From Chthonomonas calidirosea (lineage in GTDB: Bacteria; Armatimonadota; Chthonomonadetes; Chthonomonadales; Chthonomonadaceae), in contig CAMCUQ010000007.1 in the NCBI GenBank assembly GCA_945878775.1, forward strand, positions 1-44,138: DNA of 44,138 nt. The letters run 5' to 3'. The notes under the pieces were generated by a model. That model worked only from the letters and a program-made list of their open reading frames with translations. It searched no databases and was not told the DNA's origin. Of this stretch, positions 19,117-27,074 are shown one piece after another. How positions within the stretch are numbered: the stretch's first letter is position 1; every line of letters starts with the position of its first letter. The position numbers and the translations under genes were made by a program.

Positions 19117-19947
19117 ATGAAACAACTTAAACTGGGACTAACGACACTGCTTTTTTTGTGCGTAGCCGTGATTGTTCTGGGGGTGTGGGGATATGCAATA
19201 TGCACACTACCAGTTCCAGCAAGCCTTCCACCTAGAGCAATCTTAGGCGTCCTGCGCGGAGTTCCTTTGTATCCCTTTGTTTTGTTGGGACTAGTGGTTT
19301 GTTTTGGGCAGTACTACGCCCGCCTTTTGAGCCAACCCAACTACACTCTTTTGCATCGCGTTTTCGGGGCGGATTGGTTCAAATATAAGGCTCTTGCCAA
19401 AACACAAGAACCGTCGTTGTTGCTCAGAAACGTGCCTATAGTCGTGATGTGCCTTTGTGCTTCCTATTTCCTTTTGTTTTGGATCATGGGTTGGGGGCAT
19501 TCTCGTTCGGATGCGGCGATACTTCTGTTTTTGTTGTTTTATGTTGGTTTGATGCTCAGTGCAGCATTCGCGGTGGCATTGGCAGTTGGTGGTGAGAGGA
19601 AATGGGTGTATGTTCTGATGGTTGTGTATGCGCTTGTGCTAACCCCATTGGGTCGCCAAACAAATAAACAATCCAACCTTGCGTGGATGCTCGCAATGGC
19701 GGTAGAACGCCCAAAACTCGATGAACTCGCGCAACAAGCGGAACAAGGAAAACTACCTCAGGTGCCCTTGCAGTTCGTGTTTTTGCATATTGATGGTGCG
19801 GAGCTTGACTACGATGGCACTCTCATTCTCACAGAGTATAGCTCAGGACGAAGGTTGGTTCATATTTCTGGTTCCCATTATGTAGTTCGGCGCCACGTGG
19901 GCTATATCGGCAATGGTTGGTGGATTACTTACAATAGACTCTTTTAG
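19117..19947 (+). CDS. Unknown membrane protein, tandem paralog 1
   Basis: I do not recognise this 276-aa protein. It starts MKQLKLG like its neighbours, with a GGGAGGG site upstream. About five hydrophobic segments fill residues 8-190. A conserved block follows the second: LHRVFGADWFKYKALAKTQE, then RNVPIVVMCLCASYFLLFW. A soluble C-terminal stretch of about 95 residues begins near NLAWMLAMAVERPKLDELAQ and ends in YIGNGWWITYNRLF. Paralogs 2-4 share the RxVFGxDWFKY block, the MSLCAS/MCLCAS helix, the MAxxRxxLDxxA helix and the GNGWWI end. This is the most divergent of the first three copies. No catalytic motif, signal peptide or known domain is evident. Confidence 0.8.
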   Translation: MKQLKLGLTTLLFLCVAVIVLGVWGYAICTLPVPASLPPRAILGVLRGVPLYPFVLLGLVVCFGQYYARLLSQPNYTLLHRVFGADWFKYKALAKTQEPSLLLRNVPIVVMCLCASYFLLFWIMGWGHSRSDAAILLFLLFYVGLMLSAAFAVALAVGGERKWVYVLMVVYALVLTPLGRQTNKQSNLAWMLAMAVERPKLDELAQQAEQGKLPQVPLQFVFLHIDGAELDYDGTLILTEYSSGRRLVHISGSHYVVRRHVGYIGNGWWITYNRLF

Positions 19948-20000
19948 GATTAGCCAGTTCAACAGGCGTTGCTGTTTTCGGGGAGTGAGGTGAAACACAG

Positions 20001-20816
20001 ATGAAACGACTCAAGCTGGGGGCGATTACTGGGCTGTTTTTTGCTGCCATTGGGTTCTTCGCAGGGCTTGCCGTGGTAATTCCTTCCCTTGGACCCGTTG
20101 CAACCTTCTTTCTTGTTTGCATCGTATTAGGGTTTGATAACTTGTACCATGGCGTTCTGAACGTGCCGAACCATAGCACACTCCGTCGAGTCTTTGGAAC
20201 GGACTGGTTTAAGTACACTTCTCTTACGGAAGCGGCAGAACATCCTCTACTCGTCAGAAACCTTCCCGTTGTGATCATGTCTCTCTGCGCCTCCGTCCAA
20301 ATTCTGTTCTGGTCAGGAGTTTTTGATCCCGTCTTACATACCGCAGGTAGCTTCAATAGATTCGCACATTTGATAGGGAATATGTCGTTTGCTATAATGG
20401 TGCTTGGCGCGACAATCTCTTTGGCTTTAGCGCGGAGCAATGAGAAGAAGTGGATTTACGGGATGATAATTACCTACGCGATCCTGTTTTGCCCGCTTGG
20501 AATCACTGACAGAAATCAGTATAGACTCTCTTGGCTACTTACGATGGCGGTAAAGCGTCAGACACTCGATAGGATGGCACACCAGTTTGAGAATGGAACA
20601 TTGCCTCGTGTACCGCTTCGGATCGGGTTTCAGAAATTTAATGAGGTGCACGTCGAACAAGAGAAGGTACTCATGCTGGAAGCAACCGACACGCGTCGCA
20701 GGCTTATATATATTCCTGAGATGAAACACAGTACAGGCTACGCAAACGGAGGGTATCTTGGTAACGGGTGGTGGATTTCAGAGAATAATGATCTGTGGTT
20801 CGGGTGGGATGATTGA
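20001..20816 (+). CDS. Unknown membrane protein, tandem paralog 2
   Basis: This 271-aa member starts MKRLKLGAITG behind GGAGTGAGGTG. Hydrophobic segments lie at about 9-27, 32-50, 88-108, 128-147 and 153-170. The soluble tail has LSWLLTMAVKRQTLDRMAHQ, then a beta-looking stretch (VPLRIGFQKFNEV, VLMLEATDTRRRLIYIPEM) and GGYLGNGWWISENNDLWFGW. Its protein and the next one are the same length and very similar throughout, so they arose by a recent duplication. The gap to paralog 1 is only 53 bp, consistent with an operon. Function unknown; by eye it is not a transporter, kinase or peptidase that I know. Confidence 0.8.
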   Translation: MKRLKLGAITGLFFAAIGFFAGLAVVIPSLGPVATFFLVCIVLGFDNLYHGVLNVPNHSTLRRVFGTDWFKYTSLTEAAEHPLLVRNLPVVIMSLCASVQILFWSGVFDPVLHTAGSFNRFAHLIGNMSFAIMVLGATISLALARSNEKKWIYGMIITYAILFCPLGITDRNQYRLSWLLTMAVKRQTLDRMAHQFENGTLPRVPLRIGFQKFNEVHVEQEKVLMLEATDTRRRLIYIPEMKHSTGYANGGYLGNGWWISENNDLWFGWDD

Positions 20817-20917
20817 TTCGGTTCTCGTAGGCAAGTAGGTGAACCAATAGGAGCTACGTGTGGTTTTGGGGGGCAAGGGCATGGTCTTGCACGAGAGGAG
20901 TAGGGGCGATGAAACAA
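20809..20917 (+). repeat. Duplicated leader, copy A (before paralog 3)
   Basis: The sequence ATGATTGATTCGGTTCTCGT and the next 45 bases recur at 21724 with only two or three differences, and similarity continues more loosely to the start codon (copy B 21724-21831). The copies begin at the 3' end of the preceding gene and end in the following one, so the unit of duplication was gene plus leader, about 915 bp. Confidence 0.85.
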
Positions 20918-21724
20918 TTCAATCTTGGGGCAGTTACGGTCCTGTTTCTTGGTGCTATAGGGTTCCTCGCAGGGCTTGCCGGAGTATTTCCTTGCTCTGG
21001 AATTGGAATAGTGTCATCCTTCTTTATTGTTTGCATCGTAATAGGATTTGACTGCTTGTACAGGGTCGTTCTGAATGCACCGAATCACAGCATGCTTCGT
21101 CGAGTCTTTGGAGCGGACTGGTTTAAGCACACCTCTCTTACGGAATCGGCAGAGCATTCCCTACTCATCAGAAACCTTCCATTTGTGATAATGTCTCTCT
21201 GTGCCTCCGTCCAGATTCTGTTTTGGTCAGGAATTTGGGATAACCATTTGAATTCCCCAAGTCGCTTCAATGGACTCGCACTTGCTTTAGGGAATATATC
21301 GTTTGTTGTTATGGCGCTTAGCGGGACTATCGCTTTGGCAGTCGCGCAGAGCCATAAGAAGAAGTGGATTTATGGGTTGATAATAGCCTACGCGATCCTG
21401 TTTTGCCCACTTGGAATCAGTCAAAGACCTCACTATAACCTCTCTTGGTTGCTCACTATGGCGGTCAAGCGTCAAACACTCGATAGGATAGCGCACCAGT
21501 TTGAGAGCGGAACATTGCCTCAGGTACCGCTTCGGATCGGATTTCAGCAATTCCGTGAAGTGAGAGTTGAACAAAAAAAGATACTTATTCTGGAAGCAAT
21601 CAACACTCGCCGCAGGCTCGTGCATATCCCTGAGACTATGCACGGTACGGGTTACGCAAACGGGGGGTATCTTGGTAACGGTTGGTGGATTTCGGAGAAT
21701 AATGATTGGTGGTTCGAGAGATAA
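20909..21724 (+). CDS. Unknown membrane protein, tandem paralog 3
   Basis: This 271-aa protein is the closest relative of paralog 2: same length, same helix pattern and matching blocks such as LRRVFGADWFKHTSLTESAE, RNLPFVIMSLCASVQILFWS and GGYLGNGWWISENNDWWFER. The frame is open 17 codons upstream, but the ATG at 20909 aligns with the MK(Q/R)xxLG starts of the other copies and has GAGAGGAG upstream. It is preceded by the duplicated leader. The many substitutions retain hydrophobicity and the C-terminal motif, which suggests that the copies are under selection and not decaying. Function unknown. Confidence 0.8.
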   Translation: MKQFNLGAVTVLFLGAIGFLAGLAGVFPCSGIGIVSSFFIVCIVIGFDCLYRVVLNAPNHSMLRRVFGADWFKHTSLTESAEHSLLIRNLPFVIMSLCASVQILFWSGIWDNHLNSPSRFNGLALALGNISFVVMALSGTIALAVAQSHKKKWIYGLIIAYAILFCPLGISQRPHYNLSWLLTMAVKRQTLDRIAHQFESGTLPQVPLRIGFQQFREVRVEQKKILILEAINTRRRLVHIPETMHGTGYANGGYLGNGWWISENNDWWFER

Positions 21725-21831
21725 TGATTGATTCGGTTCTCGTAGGCAAGTAGGTGAGCCGATAGGAGCTACGTGTGGTTTTGGGGGCAAAGGCAGGATT
21801 TAGCACGAGGGAGGCATGGGCGATGAAACAA
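21724..21831 (+). repeat. Duplicated leader, copy B (before paralog 4)
   Basis: This is the partner of 20809-20917, at an offset of 915 bp. The first 65 bases are nearly identical; the remainder up to the ATG is similar with small indels. Confidence 0.85.
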
Positions 21832-22803
21832 CTTAAAATAGGAACACTTAGCTTCGCAAATTTCGTCGTAGCATTTTTAGCTCTAGCGTGTTTGCAAGCA
21901 GGAGGACCTTGGTCGCTTCTGGCTCTGCTCGTTAGCCTAGTGAGTTTTATTGGGTTCGGTCAGCTTTACAAACGGGTGCTGAATCGACCGAATTACGCCG
22001 TTTTACGGAAGGTTTTTGGCACGGATTGGTTCAAGTACAAGCGCCTTCTAGAATCGACAAGCCCCAGTATTTTTCGTAGAAGCCTCCCCGTTGCCATAAT
22101 GTGTCTGTGTGCCTCCTCGCTAATCCTCTATTCCGTAGGCTATGTGGTGCCGTTTAAGAATTCCGGCTCCATTTGGGACACGACGTTCGTGATTGTAATA
22201 CTGTCGTACTTCGGAATGTTTTATAGCGCCTCACTCGCATTGGCAAACGCCGTAGGAAAAGAAAAGAACTGGATTTACGCCCTCATTTTAGCCTATATGC
22301 TCCTCGTGTACCCCTTCGGAGATTCATCAGGTACGGCTACTCTCGCGTGGAGACTTGTGATGGCTCCGGAACGGCACAAACTCGAACAAATTGTTGAACG
22401 ATTGTCGGTAGAGCCCTCCCTTAAATTGCCGATACAGGTGGGGTTTCATTCAATAGAAACAGTCACCATTATCCCGATTAAAACTCCCCCGCTGGATAAT
22501 TATGCACTCTACCTAAAGCAAATAGCCTTTCGTCACGATAGAACCATAATCCATATAAACAAAATACCTTTTGGTCATGGCACATTCCTGCAAAATGATC
22601 CGTACAAGATACCGCCCGCTTTGGGAAAGCGGATACGGGACAAATGTATTCTCGTACTGGAGGAGAGATGTTCTGGAATGCGTCTGATACACATCCCCCC
22701 TTCCAAGCAGCTAGAACGCCAATACGGAGGTGTTGCGTACTTGGGTAACGGTTGGTGGATAAGCTCCTTTTTGGGGGGAGATTCCTTCCTTGTTACGATT
22801 TAG
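21823..22803 (+). CDS. Unknown membrane protein, tandem paralog 4 (longer form)
   Basis: This 326-aa member keeps the family layout: MKQLKIG start, LRKVFGTDWFKYKRLLESTS after helix 2, a LPVAIMCLCASSLIL helix, an LAWRLVMAPERHKLEQIVER helix and a terminal AYLGNGWWISSF. It differs by an insertion of roughly 50 residues in the soluble tail, between VGFHSIETV and ILVLEERCSGMRLIHIPPS, with segments such as DNYALYLKQIAFRHDRTIIH. The inserted part resembles a partial repeat of the tail's own beta strands (compare RTIIHINKIPF with RLIHIPPSK), so an internal duplication is possible. The CDF gene begins 12 bp downstream. Function unknown. Confidence 0.8.
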   Translation: MKQLKIGTLSFANFVVAFLALACLQAGGPWSLLALLVSLVSFIGFGQLYKRVLNRPNYAVLRKVFGTDWFKYKRLLESTSPSIFRRSLPVAIMCLCASSLILYSVGYVVPFKNSGSIWDTTFVIVILSYFGMFYSASLALANAVGKEKNWIYALILAYMLLVYPFGDSSGTATLAWRLVMAPERHKLEQIVERLSVEPSLKLPIQVGFHSIETVTIIPIKTPPLDNYALYLKQIAFRHDRTIIHINKIPFGHGTFLQNDPYKIPPALGKRIRDKCILVLEERCSGMRLIHIPPSKQLERQYGGVAYLGNGWWISSFLGGDSFLVTI

Positions 22804-22815
22804 GGCTTCAACAAC

Positions 22816-23781
22816 TTGAAACAGCCACCAAGCCAATCCTACTTCACAAATCAGAATGAGGGAAATAGACGCAAAGTAGTCGCCGCACGACTCTCTATTA
22901 TCTCGAATGCGATCCTCGTCCTACTCAAGCTCATTGTGGGCATTTGGAGCGGCTCGATCAGCGTTCTCTCTGAAGCGTTTCACTCTGCCAGCGATCTTGT
23001 TGCTTCTGGTATCGCCCTCATTGCGGTTCGTATCTCCGACACGCCGCCCGACGAAAGACACCCCTATGGACATGGGAAGGCGGAAAGCCTCTCTGGTCTG
23101 GCGGAGGCACTTCTCATTTTCGTTGCTGCGGGCTATATCATCTACGAAGCCATCATAAAGCTACTTCAACCCCACCATTCGCCACACGCCTCTGTCACTC
23201 TCGGCATCGTTCTCATGGGCGGTTCAGGACTGACGAACTTCTTCCTGTCCAGATACCTGTTTCGGGTCGCCAAAGAGACCGACTCTATGGCACTAAAGGC
23301 GGATGCCGCACACATTCGTACCGATGTTCTCACCTCCGTTGGGGTTTTCATTGGACTGCTTGTTGTGCGCTTTACCGAAAATAACATCTTTGATCCCTTG
23401 ACTGCGCTGGGAGTCGCTCTTCTTATTCTCAAGACAACTTGGAATCTCGCAAATGATGCGCTACATCTCCTTCTGGACGAACGCCTTCCAGACGGAGAAG
23501 AGGCAAAAATTCGGGAGATACTCGAAACGGAGCCTTACGTCTTGGGCTATCACAAACTGCGTACTCGGAAGTCGGGCACATACCGTTATGCCGATGTCCA
23601 CGTCCAGATCGACGACAACAGTACCCTTGTGGAGGCGCACGACATTACCGAGGCGATAGAAGACCGCATTCGTGAGGCTCTCCCTGCCATGCAGGTGAGT
23701 ATCCATATCGAACCCTACCATGCAGAAATGAAGCACCAACAAGAGGTGCACGGCTTGCTCCCCAAAGACCCCTCTCCTTAA
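22816..23781 (+). CDS. Cation diffusion facilitator, FieF/MMT-like
   Basis: The product is 321 aa. Family motifs are the helix-2 metal site SEAFHSASDLVASG (HxxxD), a DERHPYGHGKAESLSG loop, and the helix-5 site KADAAHIRTDVLTSVGV (HIRTD with the second Asp). A helix-2 HxxxD and helix-5 DxxHxxxD suit Fe(II), Zn(II) or Mn(II) export. The C-terminal cytoplasmic domain (about 210-300) carries YHKLRTRKSGTYRYADVHVQ and VSIHIEPYH, typical of the dimerisation domain. The only start near the first helix is TTG 22816, with no good ribosome-binding site, 12 bp after paralog 4, so it is probably coupled to it. It differs clearly from the ZitB-like exporter at 8357-9295. Confidence 0.9.
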   Translation: MKQPPSQSYFTNQNEGNRRKVVAARLSIISNAILVLLKLIVGIWSGSISVLSEAFHSASDLVASGIALIAVRISDTPPDERHPYGHGKAESLSGLAEALLIFVAAGYIIYEAIIKLLQPHHSPHASVTLGIVLMGGSGLTNFFLSRYLFRVAKETDSMALKADAAHIRTDVLTSVGVFIGLLVVRFTENNIFDPLTALGVALLILKTTWNLANDALHLLLDERLPDGEEAKIREILETEPYVLGYHKLRTRKSGTYRYADVHVQIDDNSTLVEAHDITEAIEDRIREALPAMQVSIHIEPYHAEMKHQQEVHGLLPKDPSP

Positions 23782-23816
23782 TCTTAAATTCATATTCCCT
23801 TAACAATGCCTTAATA
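23777..23816 (+). promoter_or_regulatory. Candidate Pho box (CTTAA repeats at 11-bp phase)
   Basis: CTTAACA at 23799-23805 and CTTAATA at 23810-23816 are spaced 11 bp apart, and CTTAATC at 23777-23783 lies exactly two turns further upstream. PhoB/PhoP-type regulators bind direct repeats at 11-bp spacing, and the cyanobacterial and Bacillus boxes use CTTAAC or TTAACA. The site ends 73 bp before pstS, so phosphate-starvation control of the operon is likely. No response regulator is in the window. Confidence 0.65.
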
Positions 23817-23889
23817 TGGGGGAACCATAATGAGAACATAACGAATATTCAGCCTGCTGACAGGTGCTTTAGAAGGAGACTTCCATCGT

Positions 23890-24927
23890 ATGAATCGTAC
23901 CTTTTTGCGCGTTGCAGTGACCGGTTTTGCTGTGAGCGTCTTGCTGGCGACGAACGCCACCGCAGGCGCACAGACTATTCAGGGCGCGGGAGCCACTTTC
24001 CCTTATCCGATTTACAAAGAGTGGTTCGCCAAGTTCCAAACAGCAACCAATATTAGTGTCAACTATCAATCCGTAGGTTCTGGAGCAGGTATAAAGGCAT
24101 TTCAGACCAAAACGGTCGATTTTGGGGCAAGTGATGCGCCTCTCTCCGCTGAGGAAGAGAAGGCAATGCCCGGACCCGTTGTCCATATTGCTTCTATCGG
24201 TGGAGCCCTTGCGCTCTCCTACAATCTGCCTGGTTTAGGTTCTGGCATTCGCCTCACCCCAGAAATCGTCTCTGGAATCTTTATGGGCAAAATCACAAAG
24301 TGGAATGATGCTGCTATTGTTGCCGTGAATCCCAAGCGTTCTCTCCCTGATACTGCCATCTCACCAGTCCACCGTACCGACGGTTCTGGAACCACCTATG
24401 TCTTCACGAGCTATCTCAAAAAGGTGAGTTCTGAATGGGCAACCACAGTAGGGGCAGGAAAATCTGTCAACTGGCCCGCCGGTATTGGTGGTAAAGGCAA
24501 CGCCGGTGTTGCAGGCGTTATTCAACGTACACCGGGTAGCATTGGGTATCTGGAACTCGCGTATGCCGTTACAAACAATATCTCCTACGCATCCATCAAA
24601 AATAAGGCGGGCGTCTTCGTAGCTCCTTCTGTCGCTAGCACGACTGCTGCGCTCGCGCAAAGTGCGAACGCGTTGAAGGCGGACATCAAGACCCCGACAG
24701 TGGACGCGCCGGGCAAGAACAGTTACCCCATTTCGGGCTTGACCTATATCCTACTCTACAAGACTGGTGGCGCAAACGCCGGTATCACCACCAAACTGTG
24801 GGCATGGGTACTACAGAAGGAGCAACAGGAGCAGGCAAAAGGGCTATTCTATGCACCACTGCCTGGTAACCTCATTGGCATCAATAAAGCTGCTCTCAAG
24901 AGTATTGCCGGTTCGCAAGTTCCTTAG
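23890..24927 (+). CDS. pstS: Phosphate ABC transporter substrate-binding protein PstS
   Basis: The product is 345 aa with an N-terminal signal peptide (FLRVAVTGFAVSVLLATNA, cut near Ala-Gly-Ala). The mature protein opens IQGAGATFPYPIYKEWF, the PstS hallmark, followed by the phosphate-contacting segments VNYQSVGSGAGIKAF, DFGASDAPLS and HRTDGSGTTYVFTSYL. It captures phosphate in the periplasm and delivers it to PstCA. Start ATG 23890 has AGAAGGAGA upstream. A Pho-box-like sequence precedes it and a hairpin follows it, the usual arrangement for making more PstS than permease. No lipobox is visible, so it is probably soluble. Confidence 0.96.
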   Translation: MNRTFLRVAVTGFAVSVLLATNATAGAQTIQGAGATFPYPIYKEWFAKFQTATNISVNYQSVGSGAGIKAFQTKTVDFGASDAPLSAEEEKAMPGPVVHIASIGGALALSYNLPGLGSGIRLTPEIVSGIFMGKITKWNDAAIVAVNPKRSLPDTAISPVHRTDGSGTTYVFTSYLKKVSSEWATTVGAGKSVNWPAGIGGKGNAGVAGVIQRTPGSIGYLELAYAVTNNISYASIKNKAGVFVAPSVASTTAALAQSANALKADIKTPTVDAPGKNSYPISGLTYILLYKTGGANAGITTKLWAWVLQKEQQEQAKGLFYAPLPGNLIGINKAALKSIAGSQVP

Positions 24928-24943
24928 TTTTTTCTGAACCGCA

Positions 24944-24971
24944 TGAGGCTCTGGCATTTGTCAGAGCCTCA
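24944..24971 (+). terminator. Intercistronic hairpin after pstS
   Basis: TGAGGCTCTG and CAGAGCCTCA form a perfect 10-bp stem with an 8-nt loop, 16 bp after the pstS stop. There is no U-tract, so it is more likely a partial terminator or a 3'-end stabiliser of pstS mRNA than a full stop. Confidence 0.65.
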
Positions 24972-24989
24972 CTCTAATAAAAACATCGA

Positions 24990-27044
24990 ATGACACAATC
25001 TTCGCCTGAAAAATCAATCTCTCGCCCAAATCGAAAGCGGTGGCTCACCGGCATCCAGTCGGACAACCTCTTTCGCAACACAACCCTATTAATAGCATGC
25101 CTCTCCCTATTGGCAATCGTTGGAATAGGGATACTTCTCTATCTTGCTTCACGCCCAAGTCTCTCTCTCTCTGGAATCGGTTTCTACAGCTCCACAACAT
25201 GGGACCCTATCCCCTCCGACGCCGATAAGAAGACGGGCAACCTTTTTGGTGTGCTGCCTTTTGTGTATGGAACCCTTGTCACTTCTGGTATCGCCTTGCT
25301 GATAGCCGTTCCGCTTGGGGTGGGAGCTGCGATATTTCTCTCCGAAATCGCGCCCCGTTGGTTGAGTACCCCTATCTCCTTTTTGGTTGAACTCTTGGCG
25401 GCAGTCCCTAGTATCGTCTATGGGTTCTGGGCATTAAACTACCTTCTGCCCGTGCTTCAGAGCAGTGTCGAAGTGTGGATTACACGCAATTTCGGGCAGA
25501 TACCGTTCTTCTCTGCCTCTCCCGATTCTGGGGTTGGGCAGAACTTCTTTGCCGCTGGAATCATCCTTGCCCTCATGATATTGCCTTTCATTACAGCAGT
25601 CTCGCGGGATGTGCTTCGTACCGTTCCCATGGCACAACGAGAAGCCGCGTATGGCATGGGGGCTACGCGTTGGGAAGCCATTCGGTCTGTCGTCCTACGT
25701 CATGCCAGTAGCGGGATCATTGGTGCTATTATGCTTGGGCTTGGGCGTGCTATTGGGGAGACGATGGCGGTCACAATGGTTATTGGGAGCAAGATTTCTC
25801 TTCCGAATACAGCAGACCCAAACAGCTTCTCTCTGTTTCGCCCCGGCTACACAATGACGGCGTTGCTTGCCGATCAGTACCCTAGCCCCAACTCCGAAAT
25901 CCATACCGCTGCACTCACACAGGTCGCGTTGACTCTCTTCGTGGTCACTGTGTTCGTCAATGCTCTTGCACGGGGCATGGTCTGGCTCACGTCGGCAAAA
26001 GCCTCTGCGAACCCTTTAACACTAAAAATAAAAACGGGAGTGGGGCTTGGAGGGAAGTGGGCACTTATCGTACTGGTCTTAGTTGGCTTCCTTTTCCAAA
26101 CATGGAGCGACATTGCCCATAAAGGTATTGCCGGACTCTTTGGTATCGCACAGGGAATCGGCTTTCTAGGGTTCGCTGTTCTAGTGTTCAATCGCTATAT
26201 ACCGGGGAGACCCTTCTTTCTCCGTTGGAGGTATGCCTCTAGCAAGTTTGCCTTGGTGATGTGTGGCGCGTGTGCCTTTGTCGCGTGTGTCGCGCTGTTC
26301 CTTCTCCTCTTCTTTGTTGGGAGAGATGGAATTTCGGCACTGAATGGTCAGTTCTTCCAGCTCCCGGAGAACGGCGGAGTGCGTCACGCTATTGCAGGCA
26401 CAGGAATGCTTGTCCTATTTGCCTCGCTCTTGGGCATTCCTATCGGCGTGATAGGAGGCATTTATCTTGCCGAGTTTGGCAATAATCGCATCGGCGGAGT
26501 AATTCGCTTTGCTACTGATCTCCTCAATGGGGTTCCGTCCATCGTCATTGGTATCTTTTCCTTCACACTTTTGATAGTTCCAACGCATGGAAATGCAGGA
26601 ATCGCAAACGCAGGAGCCTTTGGATTGGGTATTATGATGATACCAACGGTAATGCGTACCACAGAAGAGCTGATTCGGCTGGTTCCTGTGGCTCTACGGG
26701 AGGGTTCCTTGGCATTAGGAGCTACTTACACCCGCACCGTCTGGCAGATTGTTTTGCCCTCTGCACGAGGAGGTATCGTCACAGGAATACTGCTTGCGGT
26801 GGCGCGAGTCGCTGGCGAGACCGCTCCGCTTCTCATGGTGGGGTGCAACAGCACTCTCTGGAACCTCGATATGAAGAAGCCTATTGCCTCTCTCCCTATG
26901 CAGATATATGTCCTGCGTGACCAAATCGGTACGGATGCTTTTCGGCAGCTGTGGGGGGTGGCGTTCCTGCTAGTGCTGATGGTCTTGGTCTTTAGTCTGC
27001 TGGCGCGCTATTTTACGCGCAACCGTTGGAACCGAGCCGCGTAG
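24990..27044 (+). CDS. pstCA: Fused phosphate permease PstC-PstA
   Basis: The product is 684 aa, double the usual size, since both permease subunits of the phosphate importer are in one chain. The PstC half (about 25-340) contains LLAAVPSIVYGFWALNYLLP and the ATPase-coupling EAAYGMGATRWEAIRSVVLR. The PstA half (about 405-684) has FATDLLNGVPSIVIGIFSFT and the second coupling segment EGSLALGATYTRTVWQIVLP followed by ARVAGETAPLL. Between them is an extra hydrophobic region (about 350-400) that would supply a membrane-crossing linker, keeping both halves in the correct orientation. pstS precedes it. I see no stop or frameshift at the junction. Confidence 0.94.
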   Translation: MTQSSPEKSISRPNRKRWLTGIQSDNLFRNTTLLIACLSLLAIVGIGILLYLASRPSLSLSGIGFYSSTTWDPIPSDADKKTGNLFGVLPFVYGTLVTSGIALLIAVPLGVGAAIFLSEIAPRWLSTPISFLVELLAAVPSIVYGFWALNYLLPVLQSSVEVWITRNFGQIPFFSASPDSGVGQNFFAAGIILALMILPFITAVSRDVLRTVPMAQREAAYGMGATRWEAIRSVVLRHASSGIIGAIMLGLGRAIGETMAVTMVIGSKISLPNTADPNSFSLFRPGYTMTALLADQYPSPNSEIHTAALTQVALTLFVVTVFVNALARGMVWLTSAKASANPLTLKIKTGVGLGGKWALIVLVLVGFLFQTWSDIAHKGIAGLFGIAQGIGFLGFAVLVFNRYIPGRPFFLRWRYASSKFALVMCGACAFVACVALFLLLFFVGRDGISALNGQFFQLPENGGVRHAIAGTGMLVLFASLLGIPIGVIGGIYLAEFGNNRIGGVIRFATDLLNGVPSIVIGIFSFTLLIVPTHGNAGIANAGAFGLGIMMIPTVMRTTEELIRLVPVALREGSLALGATYTRTVWQIVLPSARGGIVTGILLAVARVAGETAPLLMVGCNSTLWNLDMKKPIASLPMQIYVLRDQIGTDAFRQLWGVAFLLVLMVLVFSLLARYFTRNRWNRAA

Positions 27045-27074
27045 CAAACCTGCGAGATTATTAAGGAGATACTT

